Below are positions 1 to 13,308 of a DNA stretch of 64,000 nt, one piece after another. How positions within the stretch are numbered: position 1 is the first letter of the stretch; each line of letters opens with the position of its first letter. The stretch covers positions 62,001-126,000 of the forward strand of contig NZ_RQEV01000017.1 of assembly GCF_004771275.1 (NCBI RefSeq), given 5' to 3'. A program made the position numbers and the translations under genes. The notes beneath the pieces are model-generated. The model saw only the letters and a program-made list of their open reading frames with translations. It did no database searches and was not told the origin of the DNA. Source of the DNA: Leptospira fluminis. GTDB taxonomy: Bacteria; Spirochaetota; Leptospiria; Leptospirales; Leptospiraceae.

Positions 1-432
1 GGAAGAGCGGCGGGAATTTCGTTTATCAACGATTCCAAATCCACGAACCTACACAGTATGTTGGCGGGAATGAGCACCTGGAAGGATCGAAAAACCACCT
101 GCCTGATCTTAGGCGGACGTCCTAAGTCGGAATCCCCCGAGCCTCTTAAGGATTTTTTAAAAGCGGGAATGGGTTGGGTCATCCTGTTCGGAGAAGCGAG
201 AAATATCTGGGGAGAAGAGATTTCCACTATTTTGGGGGACCGTCTCATACAAGCGGACACTCTAGAAGAGGGATTTGCCTGGTTAAAAAACGCGATTCGA
301 ACCGGAAGAGCCAAATTGCAGTCCGTGGTTTTTTCCCCCGCGTGCGCGAGCTTCGATCAGTATAAAAACTTCGAGGAAAGAGGAGAACATTTCCTGAGCA
401 TGGTTCGTCGTTGGGCGGAAGAAGAACCCTAA
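1..432 (+). CDS. murD: UDP-N-acetylmuramoylalanine--D-glutamate ligase, C-terminal part (5' end outside window)
   Basis: The frame is open from the first base and ends at a TAA at 432, so only the C-terminal 143 residues are present. The first residues contain the ligase signature FINDSKSTN, followed by a glycine-rich LILGG stretch and the C-terminal [17 protein letters not shown] motif, all diagnostic of MurD. The enzyme adds D-glutamate to UDP-MurNAc-L-alanine in the cytoplasm during peptidoglycan synthesis. An ATG at 58 lies inside the ligase domain and is not the true start. It converges with the HD-GYP gene 25 bases downstream. Confidence 0.95.
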   Translation, partial: GRAAGISFINDSKSTNLHSMLAGMSTWKDRKTTCLILGGRPKSESPEPLKDFLKAGMGWVILFGEARNIWGEEISTILGDRLIQADTLEEGFAWLKNAIRTGRAKLQSVVFSPACASFDQYKNFEERGEHFLSMVRRWAEEEP

Positions 433-457
433 AATCCGGAAATGCCCTTGTCCGGGT

Positions 458-2455
458 TCATTTCGTAAGATGCGGGTGCTGGGATAATTTCTCCCAAACT
501 CTCGCATCGATGAACATCTTCAACAATTCGGAATCCAAATGGTTGTCCTTTACTTCCATCTCCAAAATGTCGAGAGCACGATCCAAGGGAACCGCCTTCT
601 TGTAAGGCCTGTCCTTGTCCGTCAAAGCGTCGAATATATCGGAAATGGTCATGATCTTGGACTGGACTGGAATGTCGTCTCCCGACAGCCCGCGAGGATA
701 TCCGCTTCCGTTTAACTTTTCGTGATGGGCGTGGGCGATTGCCGGAACCATTTTTAAATCGCTGGTCCAAGGGATCTTGCTCAAAAACTGGAAGGTATGT
801 TCCACATGGGATTCGATTTCCTTACGTTCGTCGAAATCCAAGGACCCTTTTTTAATCGTGAGAAATCCGAATTCGTACGGCGTGATCAGATTCAGTTCTT
901 CTCCCTCCGTAGTCGTGTACTGCAGTTTTGCGATCTCTTCCAAACGGTAGGAATTGGTCTCTTCCAATATGGTGGGCTCGTTGGATTGACGGATGATCTG
1001 CAACATGGAACCCAACCTTCTGAACTCCTCCGCCTTTTCGAAGTCTAGAGACTTTTCGAAATCCGCGAATCCCAAGGTTCCGTGCTTCTTTAAATATTCC
1101 ACTTTTCTGGCGTTGAACCGCGCTTCCAAATCCTTTGTCAGGAACTTAAAACGCCAATCGATCAGGTCCAGTTCCAGCTCTTCCAGTTTTTTGGCCTTAA
1201 CGAGCACCTTTTCCCGAACTCCGACCTTTCCGAAATCATGAAGCAAGGACGCATAACGGATCTCTTTGATCTGTTCCTTGCTGAATTTGATGTCCTTATA
1301 CTTTCCGTTCTCGACCCGATCCAGCGCTTCCGCCAATCCCACGGTCAAAAGAGCGACACGAAAGGAATGCCCGCTCGTGGTCGGATCCCTGGCTTCGATC
1401 GCGTTTACCGACGCCGTGACGAATCCTTCGAATAGAGTTTCGATTTCCCGGAGGAGATAATTATTCTGGATAGCTACGGCGGCTTGGCCGGCCACACCCA
1501 AAACCAACTGGGAGGCGTAGTCGTCGAACGGCTGTATGTCCTCCCCTTTCATCTGCTCCACGGTCAGCTTTTGGTTAAAATTCCGCTTTCGGTTGATCAG
1601 TTGTAGAACCCCGACTACCTCCCCTCTATGATCCTTCATGGGCACGACCAACATGGACTTCGTATAATAATTCGTTAATACGTCGAAGTTTCCGTTAAAC
1701 GTGAATTCCGTTTCGGAAGGAAGATTGTACGCGTCGGCGATGTTCAGAACCTTACCGGTCTCCGCCACATATCCTGCGATACTCTCCTTATTGATCGGGA
1801 GTAGGAATTCCTCCCCCACGCTCAACGCCGAGATTTTGAATCTAAGACTTTTGACGAAACTGATCTCGTCTCTCTCCACAAGATACAAGGATCCGGAATC
1901 CGCGTTACAGATCTCCCTTGCACTGTATAGGATCTCGCCCAATAATTTATCGAAATCCTTTTCGTTGGCCAGACTGATTCCGATCCGCGTCAACCGATTG
2001 ATTTCGTATTTTGCGGTGTTGATCCGGTGGAGCAGATCGAATTGATCCGTTACCATTTGCAGATGAACGAATGCGTTGGCCAAACCTTTGCAGATATGAA
2101 GGTCGGTCGTCGTGTTCGGTAATATTCCGAAAATCAAATCGTCTTCGATTTCCGTCTGTTTGTGACCGTCATAATCCAAACCGGCGTTCAGGATAAATCG
2201 TGCCAGAATGAGAGGATTCAGACGGAGCTGTTCTCGGATACGCCTGTGATCTTCCTCCAACGCGGCGGCGGAAAGATAAAAGACGATATTTACAAATTGT
2301 TCCGTGTCTCGGATTCCCGGGTATTCGTAAAAGTCCCGAAGAAGCAGAACTTCCGGATGAAGTTTGTTCCGCAGTACGGTTAACCTGCGGTCTAGAGCCG
2401 GATCATCCGTTACCACGTATTGCTGAAACTTGGACTCCATTCCTTGCGGGCCCAT
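458..2455 (-). CDS. GAF and HD-GYP domain protein, probable cyclic-di-GMP phosphodiesterase
   Basis: The 665-residue soluble protein has an N-terminal region of unknown type (1-145), a GAF sensor domain (about 155-330) and an HD-GYP domain (about 340-640). The catalytic HD pair is H406/D407 in LLHDFGK, and the GYP signature [11 protein letters not shown] is at 577-587. HD-GYP enzymes hydrolyse cyclic-di-GMP, and the GAF domain probably binds a small ligand that tunes activity. Between the HD motif and the next conserved histidines (H550/H553) is an insertion of roughly 110 residues not found in short HD-GYP domains. The start at 2455 lacks a clear ribosome site and Met6 (2440) is an alternative. 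It stands alone downstream of the hook operon terminator, which suits a role in motility control, though that is inference. Confidence 0.88.
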   Translation of the reverse strand: MGPQGMESKFQQYVVTDDPALDRRLTVLRNKLHPEVLLLRDFYEYPGIRDTEQFVNIVFYLSAAALEEDHRRIREQLRLNPLILARFILNAGLDYDGHKQTEIEDDLIFGILPNTTTDLHICKGLANAFVHLQMVTDQFDLLHRINTAKYEINRLTRIGISLANEKDFDKLLGEILYSAREICNADSGSLYLVERDEISFVKSLRFKISALSVGEEFLLPINKESIAGYVAETGKVLNIADAYNLPSETEFTFNGNFDVLTNYYTKSMLVVPMKDHRGEVVGVLQLINRKRNFNQKLTVEQMKGEDIQPFDDYASQLVLGVAGQAAVAIQNNYLLREIETLFEGFVTASVNAIEARDPTTSGHSFRVALLTVGLAEALDRVENGKYKDIKFSKEQIKEIRYASLLHDFGKVGVREKVLVKAKKLEELELDLIDWRFKFLTKDLEARFNARKVEYLKKHGTLGFADFEKSLDFEKAEEFRRLGSMLQIIRQSNEPTILEETNSYRLEEIAKLQYTTTEGEELNLITPYEFGFLTIKKGSLDFDERKEIESHVEHTFQFLSKIPWTSDLKMVPAIAHAHHEKLNGSGYPRGLSGDDIPVQSKIMTISDIFDALTDKDRPYKKAVPLDRALDILEMEVKDNHLDSELLKMFIDARVWEKLSQHPHLTK

Positions 2456-2649
2456 CCTACGACAATTCTAGTTTCGTGAAAAGGAGAATTTTCCGAAGGA
2501 CGGAAACACGCGCCAAACAGGTGTTCACGCTCGAATTCGGCTATAGAAATGCGTAAAGTATACTCATCACCAAACGGAACTTCGAAGGTCGGATTCTCTC
2601 CGTTAGGATTAGAGGAAAAATCCCGAAAAAAACCTCAAGGAACCTACAA

Positions 2650-2688
2650 AATAAAAGGCGTCCCCCGCCGGAAAAGCAAGGAACGCCC
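2650..2688 (-). terminator. Rho-independent terminator after flgE
   Basis: Read on the minus strand, an 8-bp GC-rich stem (GGCGTTCC with GGGGACGCC, one G-U pair) is followed at once by TTTTATTTT. It lies 35 bases beyond the flgE stop and closes the fliK-flgD-flgE operon. Confidence 0.8.
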
Positions 2689-2722
2689 GAGACCGTTCGT
2701 CAAATAGTCGTTTGGGTTAGAA

Positions 2723-4117
2723 TTAACGCTTCAGACCCAAGACCTCTTGCAGCATTTGATCCGTAGTTGTGATCGTCCTTGAGTTGGCCTGGAATCCCCT
2801 TTGGGTTACGATCATATCCGTAAATTGGTCGGACAAATCTACGTTGGACATTTCCAGAAGTCCCGCGTTGATTTTTCCCCGGCCCGCAATCCCGGCCTCT
2901 CCGATCAAAGGTTCGCCGGAGTTGTTGGAGAAAGCGAACATCGTATCTCCCGCCTTATCCAAACCTGCCGGGTTATTGAAGACCGCGGTGGCGATTCTGG
3001 CCAGGGGCTGCTTGATTCCGTTCGAGTAAACGCCGGTGATGGTTCCGGAATTGTCTATCGAAAAGGACTCCAAGTATCCCATCGTATAACCGTCCTGTTT
3101 TACCGCTTTCGTGGTAAAATCGGAAGAGAATTGAGTGATTCCATCCACCATCCCTGCTTCGCCTAAGGCAAGGTCGAAACTCTGCACCTGCGGATTTCCG
3201 GGAATCCGGAAGGAAACCTTAGCGCTTAATTTACCGGTATTCATCATGTCCGCACCGTCGGAAACGTACACGAGTTTTCCGTCGGGGGTGAAGCCGAATT
3301 CGAGCTCCGTGTTTCCGGGAAGTTGGGTGTTTTGACCGCCGGTTCCGGCGACATCCGCGGACACTTGCGTCGCATCGGTAAGAGAAACTCGACCTTTCCA
3401 GGTATTGTCACGGACCTTATAGAATTCCATTTTGAGTTCCCGCTGTTGCCCTTGATCGTCGAAAACCTTGATCGTAGTGACGTGACCGCGTCTTTGTTTC
3501 GGATCCGGATCGTTGATATAAGCCGTGATTTCCTCCGGAGTCGCGTCCGGGGGAACCGCCGGGACGGACGAGTTCAAGTTGGATCGGAAATCGATCTTAG
3601 AGGTCGCACGTGCGGGTTCTTTAGAATATACTGGAATAATAATATCTTCCGTCGATCCGGAGGAATTGATGTATTTATTTCCCTTCTCGTCGAGTCTGGA
3701 ATTCCATCCCTGCACTTTCAGACCGTTGGCGGGATTCACGTAGTATCCGTTCTTATCCAGGTTAAACGCTCCGGCTCTCGTGTAGAATTGCTTATCACCG
3801 TCCTTAACGATGAAAAAACCTTCTCCGGAGATCGCTACGTCCGTATTTTTTCCGGTAGTCTGCAACGCTCCCTGAGTCATGATTTTATCGATCGCAGCGA
3901 TCAACGAACCGAGACCGACCTGTTGCGGGTTTACTCCTCCGATGTTCTCCTTGGGTTCGGAAGCTCCGCGGAGTTCTTGGGAAATCATGTCCTGAAAAGT
4001 CACACGTTCGGTCTTGAAACCGTGAGTGTTCACGTTGGAAATGTTGTTCCCGATCACGTCCATTCTAACCTGGTGGTTTTTCAGACCGGAGACTCCGGAA
4101 TAAAGAGACCTCATCAT
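2723..4117 (-). CDS. flgE: Flagellar hook protein FlgE
   Basis: The 464-residue protein is the subunit of the flagellar hook, the universal joint of the periplasmic flagellum. The N-terminus ([13 protein letters not shown], then [13 protein letters not shown]) and the C-terminus ([22 protein letters not shown]) are the rod/hook-family coiled-coil ends. The central region holds the hook domains. A TATA-box-like loop seen in FlgE ([11 protein letters not shown]) is near residue 95. It is the last gene of fliK-flgD-flgE and starts 27 bases after flgD. The translated protein contains no cysteine at all, which is notable because spirochaete hooks studied so far are cross-linked through a cysteine-derived lysinoalanine. 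Confidence 0.96.
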   Translation of the reverse strand: MMRSLYSGVSGLKNHQVRMDVIGNNISNVNTHGFKTERVTFQDMISQELRGASEPKENIGGVNPQQVGLGSLIAAIDKIMTQGALQTTGKNTDVAISGEGFFIVKDGDKQFYTRAGAFNLDKNGYYVNPANGLKVQGWNSRLDEKGNKYINSSGSTEDIIIPVYSKEPARATSKIDFRSNLNSSVPAVPPDATPEEITAYINDPDPKQRRGHVTTIKVFDDQGQQRELKMEFYKVRDNTWKGRVSLTDATQVSADVAGTGGQNTQLPGNTELEFGFTPDGKLVYVSDGADMMNTGKLSAKVSFRIPGNPQVQSFDLALGEAGMVDGITQFSSDFTTKAVKQDGYTMGYLESFSIDNSGTITGVYSNGIKQPLARIATAVFNNPAGLDKAGDTMFAFSNNSGEPLIGEAGIAGRGKINAGLLEMSNVDLSDQFTDMIVTQRGFQANSRTITTTDQMLQEVLGLKR

Positions 4118-4144
4118 AACGCTTGTACCTCGATACTTTCTATC

Positions 4145-4819
4145 TTATTTATAATCACTTTGGTTGGGTTTGCCGGGAAAGCTCCACCCGGGAGCGCCCG
4201 AAGATTCGAATTCCTGTTCTTCGCCGGCCTGCGCATTAATTCCCGAGACGGAATCCGCGGATTGCGGTGGAACCGCGCCGTCGTTCCGGGATTGCCCGGG
4301 GATTTTGGATCCGGTCTCGTTCTGGTTCAACAAGCTCGGATCCGTGATCAGGGTGATCGCATCGATTTCGACGGTCCTGCCGTTCACTCTTACGAAGGAT
4401 TTCCCTTCTCCATCAAAGAAGAGCGCTCCTGCCGTTCCGACGACGTTTTCCCCTGTCACGAAATCGGGACCGGAAACGATTTTTCCGACGAGAGAAAAGC
4501 TCTGACGGTTGGTCATTTTTCCGATCCCCTGGGAGATATTATTCATCTGTTCCAACGAGGAGAACTGCGCCATCTGAGCGATAAAATCCTGGTCCTTGAC
4601 GGGATTCGTAGGGTCCTGGGAGGAAAGTTGGGTGATGAGAAGTTTTAGAAAATCATCTTTTCCTAACGCTTTTGCCGTTGAGCGCACCTCTATCCCCTGC
4701 AATCCGCTCTTTTCCTCTTTATCCAATTTCTCGAAGTGGTTCTTCAAATTGAAGCTTCTGTCTCCTTCGAGATAACGGTTTCGAGCCGCTTCGCTACTGA
4801 CTGCGTTGGTTTCTGGCAT
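4145..4819 (-). CDS. flgD: Flagellar hook assembly (capping) protein FlgD
   Basis: FlgD forms the cap under which FlgE subunits polymerise. The conserved N-terminal export and assembly segment lies at about 52-99 and reads [14 protein letters not shown], then [23 protein letters not shown]. The remainder is the variable FlgD domain with a short Gly/Ser/Glu-rich tail. The length (224 residues) is normal. It follows fliK by 10 bases and precedes flgE by 27 bases, so the three are almost certainly co-transcribed. Confidence 0.95.
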   Translation of the reverse strand: MPETNAVSSEAARNRYLEGDRSFNLKNHFEKLDKEEKSGLQGIEVRSTAKALGKDDFLKLLITQLSSQDPTNPVKDQDFIAQMAQFSSLEQMNNISQGIGKMTNRQSFSLVGKIVSGPDFVTGENVVGTAGALFFDGEGKSFVRVNGRTVEIDAITLITDPSLLNQNETGSKIPGQSRNDGAVPPQSADSVSGINAQAGEEQEFESSGAPGWSFPGKPNQSDYK

Positions 4820-4829
4820 TCGAATGTCC

Positions 4830-6407
4830 TTACACTAAAACGTTTAAACGTCTTTCTGTATTCTTGTCGGCGTTTTGCGGAATTTCTATAGAATCGGAAT
4901 CGGAAAGATTTTCCGATTCCTCTCGCTTTCCGTTCGTCCGAGAAACGGAGGAGTCTCCGGTTCTTTCTTCGCCCGAATTGCCGGAGTCTTTGTCCGCGAA
5001 CAAAAACGATCCGGATTCCTCCACTTCCACGGACAAGGATTCCAGAACCAATCCTTGGTCCTTGAAATCCTTTTTCAGTTGCTCCAGATCTCCGGAGAAC
5101 ATGCGTTTGACTTCCTCGGATTCCACGAGGATTCTCCCCTGCACTCTGTCTTCCTCGACGGAAATCCGAAGAGAGACCCTACCTAATTCTTGGGGATTTA
5201 AGCGCAAAGTCGCTTCCGACCTTCCGTTTTCTACGATATGAAGTCTTGCGCTCTGGACCAATCTTTGGAAATTTTCCCTTGTTATTCCCGGATCCGAAGT
5301 TCTTACGCCGGAAGCGCGGGATTTTTCGGAGGAGGCGGAAACGGATTCCTTATCCGTCACTCCCATTCCGGCCTTGATCAGGGATAAGGTGGTCTCGTTT
5401 CCCTGTCTATGAAGCGATTCCTGATTCTGCCTGTCCTTTCCGTTGGAATCGTTTTTCGTTCCGGCGTCTTCGGCGGCTTGCAGCTTAACGGCGGATGATT
5501 TCGAGATTTGCGCGTAGGATTCCGATTTTTTTTCGCGGGTGACTTTTATCGATTCGGAATCTAAAATTACGTTTTCCTTATTTACTTCCCGCAATACGGC
5601 CTGGCCCTTTTCCTCGTTGGCGGGTTTGGAAAACCTTCGGACTTCATCCAATTTTTTCATGCCTTCTTCCAGACTTTCCTTTTCCGAAGGTTTACTTTGA
5701 CGGAATTCCTTGACGTTCTTTTTTTCCTCGGACTTCGGGGTCTCTAAAGCTTCCGTAGATTCCGATTTGGATTCCTTTTGCTGGCCAATTTCCTCTTTAG
5801 AGGAATTTCTAAGATTCTTTTTGACGGCAGAAAGGGAAACGACCCCTTCTTCCTCCTTGGCATTTTTATCCTCTTCTTTAGATTCCAAGGTCTGCAAAAA
5901 TGCGCTCATGCTGAGCTGAAACGGAATTTTCCCTTCCGTTGTTTCGAGATCGTTTTCAGATCTCAGGTCTTCTCCCTCGATCGCATTCTCTTCCGATCCC
6001 TCTATCGTGCGGAGTTTTCCCTTTTGATTTTCAGGAAGAGAAACGGAATCGGAAACGAGATTCAAAAAGGAATACAGTTCGGAAAAATCGGAATCTTCCC
6101 CTTCCCCAGCGATCTCTTCTTCCTCTTCGTTTTTTTGTTCCTCATTCTTTTGGAGATTCCGAACGCCTTCGGTATTTTCGAATAAATCCTGTTCTTTCGG
6201 TTCTACGTCTCTATGGTCCGGGATGACGGCGGACCGACCTTCTCCTTCTTCCAAAGCCTGTTGGGAACGGAGCTGGATAGACTTCATCAGATCCATAAAA
6301 TTCGGACCGGACTGAGGCGCCTTGTCGGAAGAAACGGAAATCGATTTGGATTCGGCATGCGTGATCCGGACATCTTCCGGGCTGGATTGATCGGTTCGTA
6401 TCTGCAT
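4830..6407 (-). CDS. fliK: Flagellar hook-length control protein, FliK family
   Basis: FliK is the secreted ruler that measures the hook and switches export specificity. The first 375 residues of this 525-residue protein are low-complexity, rich in Glu, Lys and Ser and presumably disordered. The conserved hook-length control domain (Flg_hook) spans about 380-465, with [15 protein letters not shown] and a following helix ending in [13 protein letters not shown] good ribosome site (AGGGG, 7 bases from the ATG) supports the start. It is first in the hook operon, and a TATACT box lies about 20 bases upstream. The family assignment rests on the C-terminal domain and the operon; the N-terminal part is not alignable by eye. 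Confidence 0.88.
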   Translation of the reverse strand: MQIRTDQSSPEDVRITHAESKSISVSSDKAPQSGPNFMDLMKSIQLRSQQALEEGEGRSAVIPDHRDVEPKEQDLFENTEGVRNLQKNEEQKNEEEEEIAGEGEDSDFSELYSFLNLVSDSVSLPENQKGKLRTIEGSEENAIEGEDLRSENDLETTEGKIPFQLSMSAFLQTLESKEEDKNAKEEEGVVSLSAVKKNLRNSSKEEIGQQKESKSESTEALETPKSEEKKNVKEFRQSKPSEKESLEEGMKKLDEVRRFSKPANEEKGQAVLREVNKENVILDSESIKVTREKKSESYAQISKSSAVKLQAAEDAGTKNDSNGKDRQNQESLHRQGNETTLSLIKAGMGVTDKESVSASSEKSRASGVRTSDPGITRENFQRLVQSARLHIVENGRSEATLRLNPQELGRVSLRISVEEDRVQGRILVESEEVKRMFSGDLEQLKKDFKDQGLVLESLSVEVEESGSFLFADKDSGNSGEERTGDSSVSRTNGKREESENLSDSDSIEIPQNADKNTERRLNVLV

Positions 6408-6596
6408 AAAGCGCCCCTTGCAGTATAAGGATCGAAAGTTCCTCCGATTCCTTGATCGATTTCCGAAATTATCTTCTTCCCTTTTTTGATTATGTCGGGT
6501 TAGGTGCTGGAAATCGTCTAATTTTTCCCGAAAATCGCTAAAGTAGTTCCTGCCAACCGGGAAAAAGACTGGCGCATCCGAGCGAACGACGATCCG

Positions 6597-7061
6597 ATGA
6601 AAGCCATGTCACGCATCGTTCTCGGATTTTTTCCTCTCGCCTTCTTAATGTTAGTCGTCGCAAGTTGTACCGGAACTCGACCCACGAATCTGGGAGTTCG
6701 AGACGGTAAGTTGGCCCCTTGCCCAAGCAGTCCCAACTGCGTTTCCAGTCAAGTTGCCAACTCGGACGAGACCCATTTCATTTCTTCGTACGAATACAAG
6801 AATAAACCGGAAGACGCTAAAAAGAAATTGGTGGCCGCGATCCAATCCCTCCCGAGAACGCTTATAATTACGGAAAAACCGGATTACGTGTATGCGGAAT
6901 TCACTTCCTTTACGATGCGCTTCGTGGACGACGTCGAATTTTATTTCGCGCCGGATCAAAAGACGATTCACATAAGATCCGCTTCCAGGTTGGGACATTC
7001 GGACCTAGGAGTGAATAGAAAAAGGATGGAGAAGATCAGGGAATTATTCTCCGCTCCATAA
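6597..7061 (+). CDS. DUF1499 lipoprotein
   Basis: The 154-residue protein has a lipoprotein signal peptide ending at Cys24 (VVASC). A DUF1499 domain follows, recognisable from PCPSSPNCVSSQ and the downstream AEFTSFTMRFVDDVEFYF and IRSASRLGHSDLGVNRKRME motifs. DUF1499 proteins have no settled biochemical function. It is probably anchored in the inner or outer membrane facing the periplasm. Met4 (6606) is an alternative start. It is divergent from fliK and convergent with carB, so it is probably monocistronic. Confidence 0.88.
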   Translation: MKAMSRIVLGFFPLAFLMLVVASCTGTRPTNLGVRDGKLAPCPSSPNCVSSQVANSDETHFISSYEYKNKPEDAKKKLVAAIQSLPRTLIITEKPDYVYAEFTSFTMRFVDDVEFYFAPDQKTIHIRSASRLGHSDLGVNRKRMEKIRELFSAP

Positions 7062-7078
7062 GGAAAAGCGCGGAGAAT
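7046..7078. terminator. Possible terminator hairpin between convergent DUF1499 gene and carB
   Basis: A perfect 9-bp inverted repeat (ATTCTCCGC and GCGGAGAAT, 15-base loop) overlaps the end of the DUF1499 gene. It is followed on the plus strand by a T-rich but interrupted tract. The long loop and weak T run make it a modest candidate. Confidence 0.35.
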
Positions 7079-7092
7079 TCAGATTTTGTAAA

Positions 7093-10419
<3,327 letters not shown>

Positions 10420-10460
10420 ATTATTTTACAGCTTTTTCGCTCCGTCTTGTACTTCAAGCA

Positions 10461-12743
10461 TCAATTCCCAACGGGAAGGAAATAGTCCCCCGCCTTTTTC
10501 CATTTACCGGAACCGAGGAGAATTCTCTCCAATTCCAATTTCAAATCCGAACACAAGTGGACGGGAAGCGGCTTTCGGTTCCAAGGATCCCCGATCCTAT
10601 CGTAACATTCGTATTGCACACCGTCCGGCCCGGGAATGTAGAGAAATTTCCTTTTCCCGTCCTGCACCATCCTGTGTTTCGCGAAAGAGATCGTTTCTTT
10701 AGCGTACGGATCTGAAATCGCGACGGTATTCCGATCTGAGGAATCTATGGAATGCAGCTCCAGGATATTCGGATAGCGGATCCTGCCTTTCTGAAAGAAA
10801 TGATTGCCCCGATCTGAAAACCAAATTCCCGTTTCGGAATATACTTTTCGGTCGTCTTTCCAGAAGTGAAGAGCGGGAAGCGTTGTCAGGTCTCTTCCCG
10901 GATAACCCGCGTCCGTTTTGCGTCCGGCCACGGAGAGAACCGTCGGCAATACGTCCAGGGAACTCGTGATTCCGGAAAAGGTTCCGGACCGATCGGAAAC
11001 GGGAAAATTCTTGGGGTACTTCAAGATAAGCGGAACCTTGGTCACGCCCTCCCCTCGGAGGTGCTCCCCGTGACCGTGACTATGCACGTCTTCGAACAAT
11101 GATTCCCCGTGGTCGCTTGTTAAAAGAATTAGAGTATTATCATATAACCCTTTCTTTTTCAGCTCGGCGACGATTTTACCCACGGCGGAATCGAACGCGA
11201 GTAGAGATTCCTTATAGACCGCTCGGATCTGCTCCCTCTCGCTCTCCTCCGGAATTCTGGAGTCGCTCGGATCCACGAACCGAAAATACTTGGAAGGACC
11301 GTAATATTTCGGATCGCCTTCCGTCTTGTAGTACGGATAAGGCGGACTATAGGGGAAATGAGTGACCGAGGAAAAATAGACCAGAAAAAAAGGGTTCCGA
11401 TTCTCATCCAGAAGGCGGAACAAGTCGGGCAAAATCCTTTCGTCATCCCCAAGTGTAGGAAAAGAACGCACCGAAGAAAGATATTCTCCGCCCCCGAAAA
11501 AAGCCCCCGTCAGCACGGGTAACAGATATACTTGGGATTCCAAGGTTCTTTGTTGGGTAAGGGTTCCTGCATTGAAGTCCGGGGCATAGACCTTCGAAAA
11601 CCCCCAATCCGCCCTGGGAAAAATATCCCCGGCAAAAGAGGACACTACGCCGGTACGGTATCCCAGTTCGGAGTTCAAAATTCCGGCTAACGTGGAAATT
11701 CTAGATCCCAGAGACGCTCTGTCTTTTTTATCCGGAAACATGTCCAGAATTCCGTGTTCGAAGGAATATCTCCCCGTCAATAGATCGGCCCATGCGGGGA
11801 AAGTTCTAGGAATCGTGGTATGATGGTCCAGAAAAACCCTGGAATCGGCCGCGAGAAGATCTATGTTCGGAGTCAGCTCCGTTTTTCCCTGGACGAATCC
11901 GAGTTGGTCTTCCCGGATGCTATCGGCCGCGAGGACCAAAACGTTCGGATAAGACAAACCGGACGGAACCGAGGCCGGAACGTTCTTCCGAAAATTCCCC
12001 TCGGACAACGGAGACTGACTGCTTTGAAACGCGCCGAAACATCCGAGTGCGAGAACGAAAAGTAAGAAGAATTCGTACTGCCTTCGTTTCAGAGAAGGGG
12101 ACCAATAATATGCGCACCCGGAAAAGAAAACGCCTAACGCGGAACCGAAACGATGGAATCCGTAAAAGAACAGCAGGAATACCGCGAGTCGAACGACGGA
12201 TTGTATGTCCCCCTCTTTCAAAAAATTTCGAACCTTCCGCCCGAGTTGAACGGACAATAGAAGACTCAATACTCCGAGGGAAAACCAGGGAGGGATATGA
12301 TCGGTAAGAAAATAGAGAAACCCGAGCGCCCAAGCCTGCCTATAATAAAAGAACTCTCCGTAAACCTGCGGATACATGGAAACGGAAGAACAAAAAAGAA
12401 GAAACAGGCCCGCAAAAAGCAGCGGGTAAAACATTAGAAGCGGGATTTTTTTTCCATTCCGATAAGCTTCCCATTCCGGTCCGATCGATAGTATGGAAAA
12501 GCAGAAAAAGAAGGAGTAGGATACGAAGAGTACGACGCCTAAGTCGCGTAAAATGGACGGAATCAATCCGTAAAATAAGGACCGGAATTCTCCGATGTCC
12601 ACGCCCATGATATGGAAGGAAGTGTTCCCGACGACGCAAAGAAAGGAGAGAACGAAAACGAATATCCCGGTATGTATCCAGGGACTTCCGGACCGGAACT
12701 CCTGTACGAAAATTTCCCTGAACTTAAACCAACGCGCGGACAT
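10461..12743 (-). CDS. Membrane-anchored alkaline-phosphatase-superfamily (sulfatase-fold) enzyme
   Basis: The first 245 residues carry about six or seven membrane segments. A periplasmic sulfatase-fold domain follows (about 265-740), with the metal-binding LAADS at D274 and LTSDHGES at D544/H545. At the nucleophile site, aligned on the conserved LLTGRY, the residue is Thr314 in TFPAW rather than the Cys or Ser of CxPxR sulfatases. The following Arg is replaced by Trp. A Thr nucleophile is typical of phosphoglycerol or phosphoethanolamine transferases of this superfamily, so a phospho-transferase or hydrolase acting on envelope glycans or lipids is more likely than a sulfatase. It overlaps the end of rsmD by 20 bases. 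The substrate is unknown. Confidence 0.8.
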   Translation of the reverse strand: MSARWFKFREIFVQEFRSGSPWIHTGIFVFVLSFLCVVGNTSFHIMGVDIGEFRSLFYGLIPSILRDLGVVLFVSYSFFFCFSILSIGPEWEAYRNGKKIPLLMFYPLLFAGLFLLFCSSVSMYPQVYGEFFYYRQAWALGFLYFLTDHIPPWFSLGVLSLLLSVQLGRKVRNFLKEGDIQSVVRLAVFLLFFYGFHRFGSALGVFFSGCAYYWSPSLKRRQYEFFLLFVLALGCFGAFQSSQSPLSEGNFRKNVPASVPSGLSYPNVLVLAADSIREDQLGFVQGKTELTPNIDLLAADSRVFLDHHTTIPRTFPAWADLLTGRYSFEHGILDMFPDKKDRASLGSRISTLAGILNSELGYRTGVVSSFAGDIFPRADWGFSKVYAPDFNAGTLTQQRTLESQVYLLPVLTGAFFGGGEYLSSVRSFPTLGDDERILPDLFRLLDENRNPFFLVYFSSVTHFPYSPPYPYYKTEGDPKYYGPSKYFRFVDPSDSRIPEESEREQIRAVYKESLLAFDSAVGKIVAELKKKGLYDNTLILLTSDHGESLFEDVHSHGHGEHLRGEGVTKVPLILKYPKNFPVSDRSGTFSGITSSLDVLPTVLSVAGRKTDAGYPGRDLTTLPALHFWKDDRKVYSETGIWFSDRGNHFFQKGRIRYPNILELHSIDSSDRNTVAISDPYAKETISFAKHRMVQDGKRKFLYIPGPDGVQYECYDRIGDPWNRKPLPVHLCSDLKLELERILLGSGKWKKAGDYFLPVGN

Positions 12744-13308
12744 TCAGTACGTTCCTGCCGAAGGGACGAGACTCGAAACCTTCCCAATCCAAAGCGACCG
12801 GCGACTGGACGGCGATCAATGCCGCGCCGGATTCCTGAACGACGATGTCCTCCACCATCGCTTTAATCTTAGCCTCCTTTTTTTCCCAGAAAGAATAGGG
12901 AGGATCTATAAAGAAAACCTTATGCGTTCGGGCTTCGGCAAAGCCGGTATAAAAACGGAACGCATCCTTTCGAAAAACGGAATGCTCGTGGGGAATCTTT
13001 GTCAAAACGCCTTTCAGACTTTCGAAGCGGTCCCAAGCCAGTTCCAAAAAGATCGCTTCCGCGAATCCGCGACTTAGCGCTTCGATTCCCATCTGTCCGG
13101 ACCCTGCGAACAAATCCAAAAACGCCGCATCCGTGAAATTCAGCCTACCCTGCAACTGGAGGGATTCCAGAATATCGAAGAAGGATTTCTTCATGATCGC
13201 GGGAGTAAAATTGCTTTTCCCTTCCTGAGTGACCGGCGAAGGGATCAACTTCCCTTTCAAATCGCCCGTCTGGATCCTAAGCCCTTTTCCTTTCTTGGAC
13301 GGTTTCAT
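12724..13308 (-). CDS. rsmD: 16S rRNA (guanine(966)-N(2))-methyltransferase RsmD
   Basis: RsmD methylates G966 of 16S rRNA in the small subunit, using S-adenosylmethionine. The 194-residue protein has the RNA-binding N-terminus (RIQTGDLKGK), the SAM-binding LDLFAGSGQMGIEALSRG at 65-82 and the catalytic DPPY at 135-138. It is normal length for the family. It overlaps the upstream gene by 4 bases (ATGA) and the downstream transferase gene by 20, so it is embedded in a translationally coupled operon. Confidence 0.94.
   Translation of the reverse strand: MKPSKKGKGLRIQTGDLKGKLIPSPVTQEGKSNFTPAIMKKSFFDILESLQLQGRLNFTDAAFLDLFAGSGQMGIEALSRGFAEAIFLELAWDRFESLKGVLTKIPHEHSVFRKDAFRFYTGFAEARTHKVFFIDPPYSFWEKKEAKIKAMVEDIVVQESGAALIAVQSPVALDWEGFESRPFGRNVLNVRALV

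Noticed and set aside
3323..4648. Long plus-strand open frame of 441 codons opposite flgE and flgD
   Set aside because: It is the shadow of two certain flagellar genes on the other strand, with arginine-rich low-quality composition and no domain.
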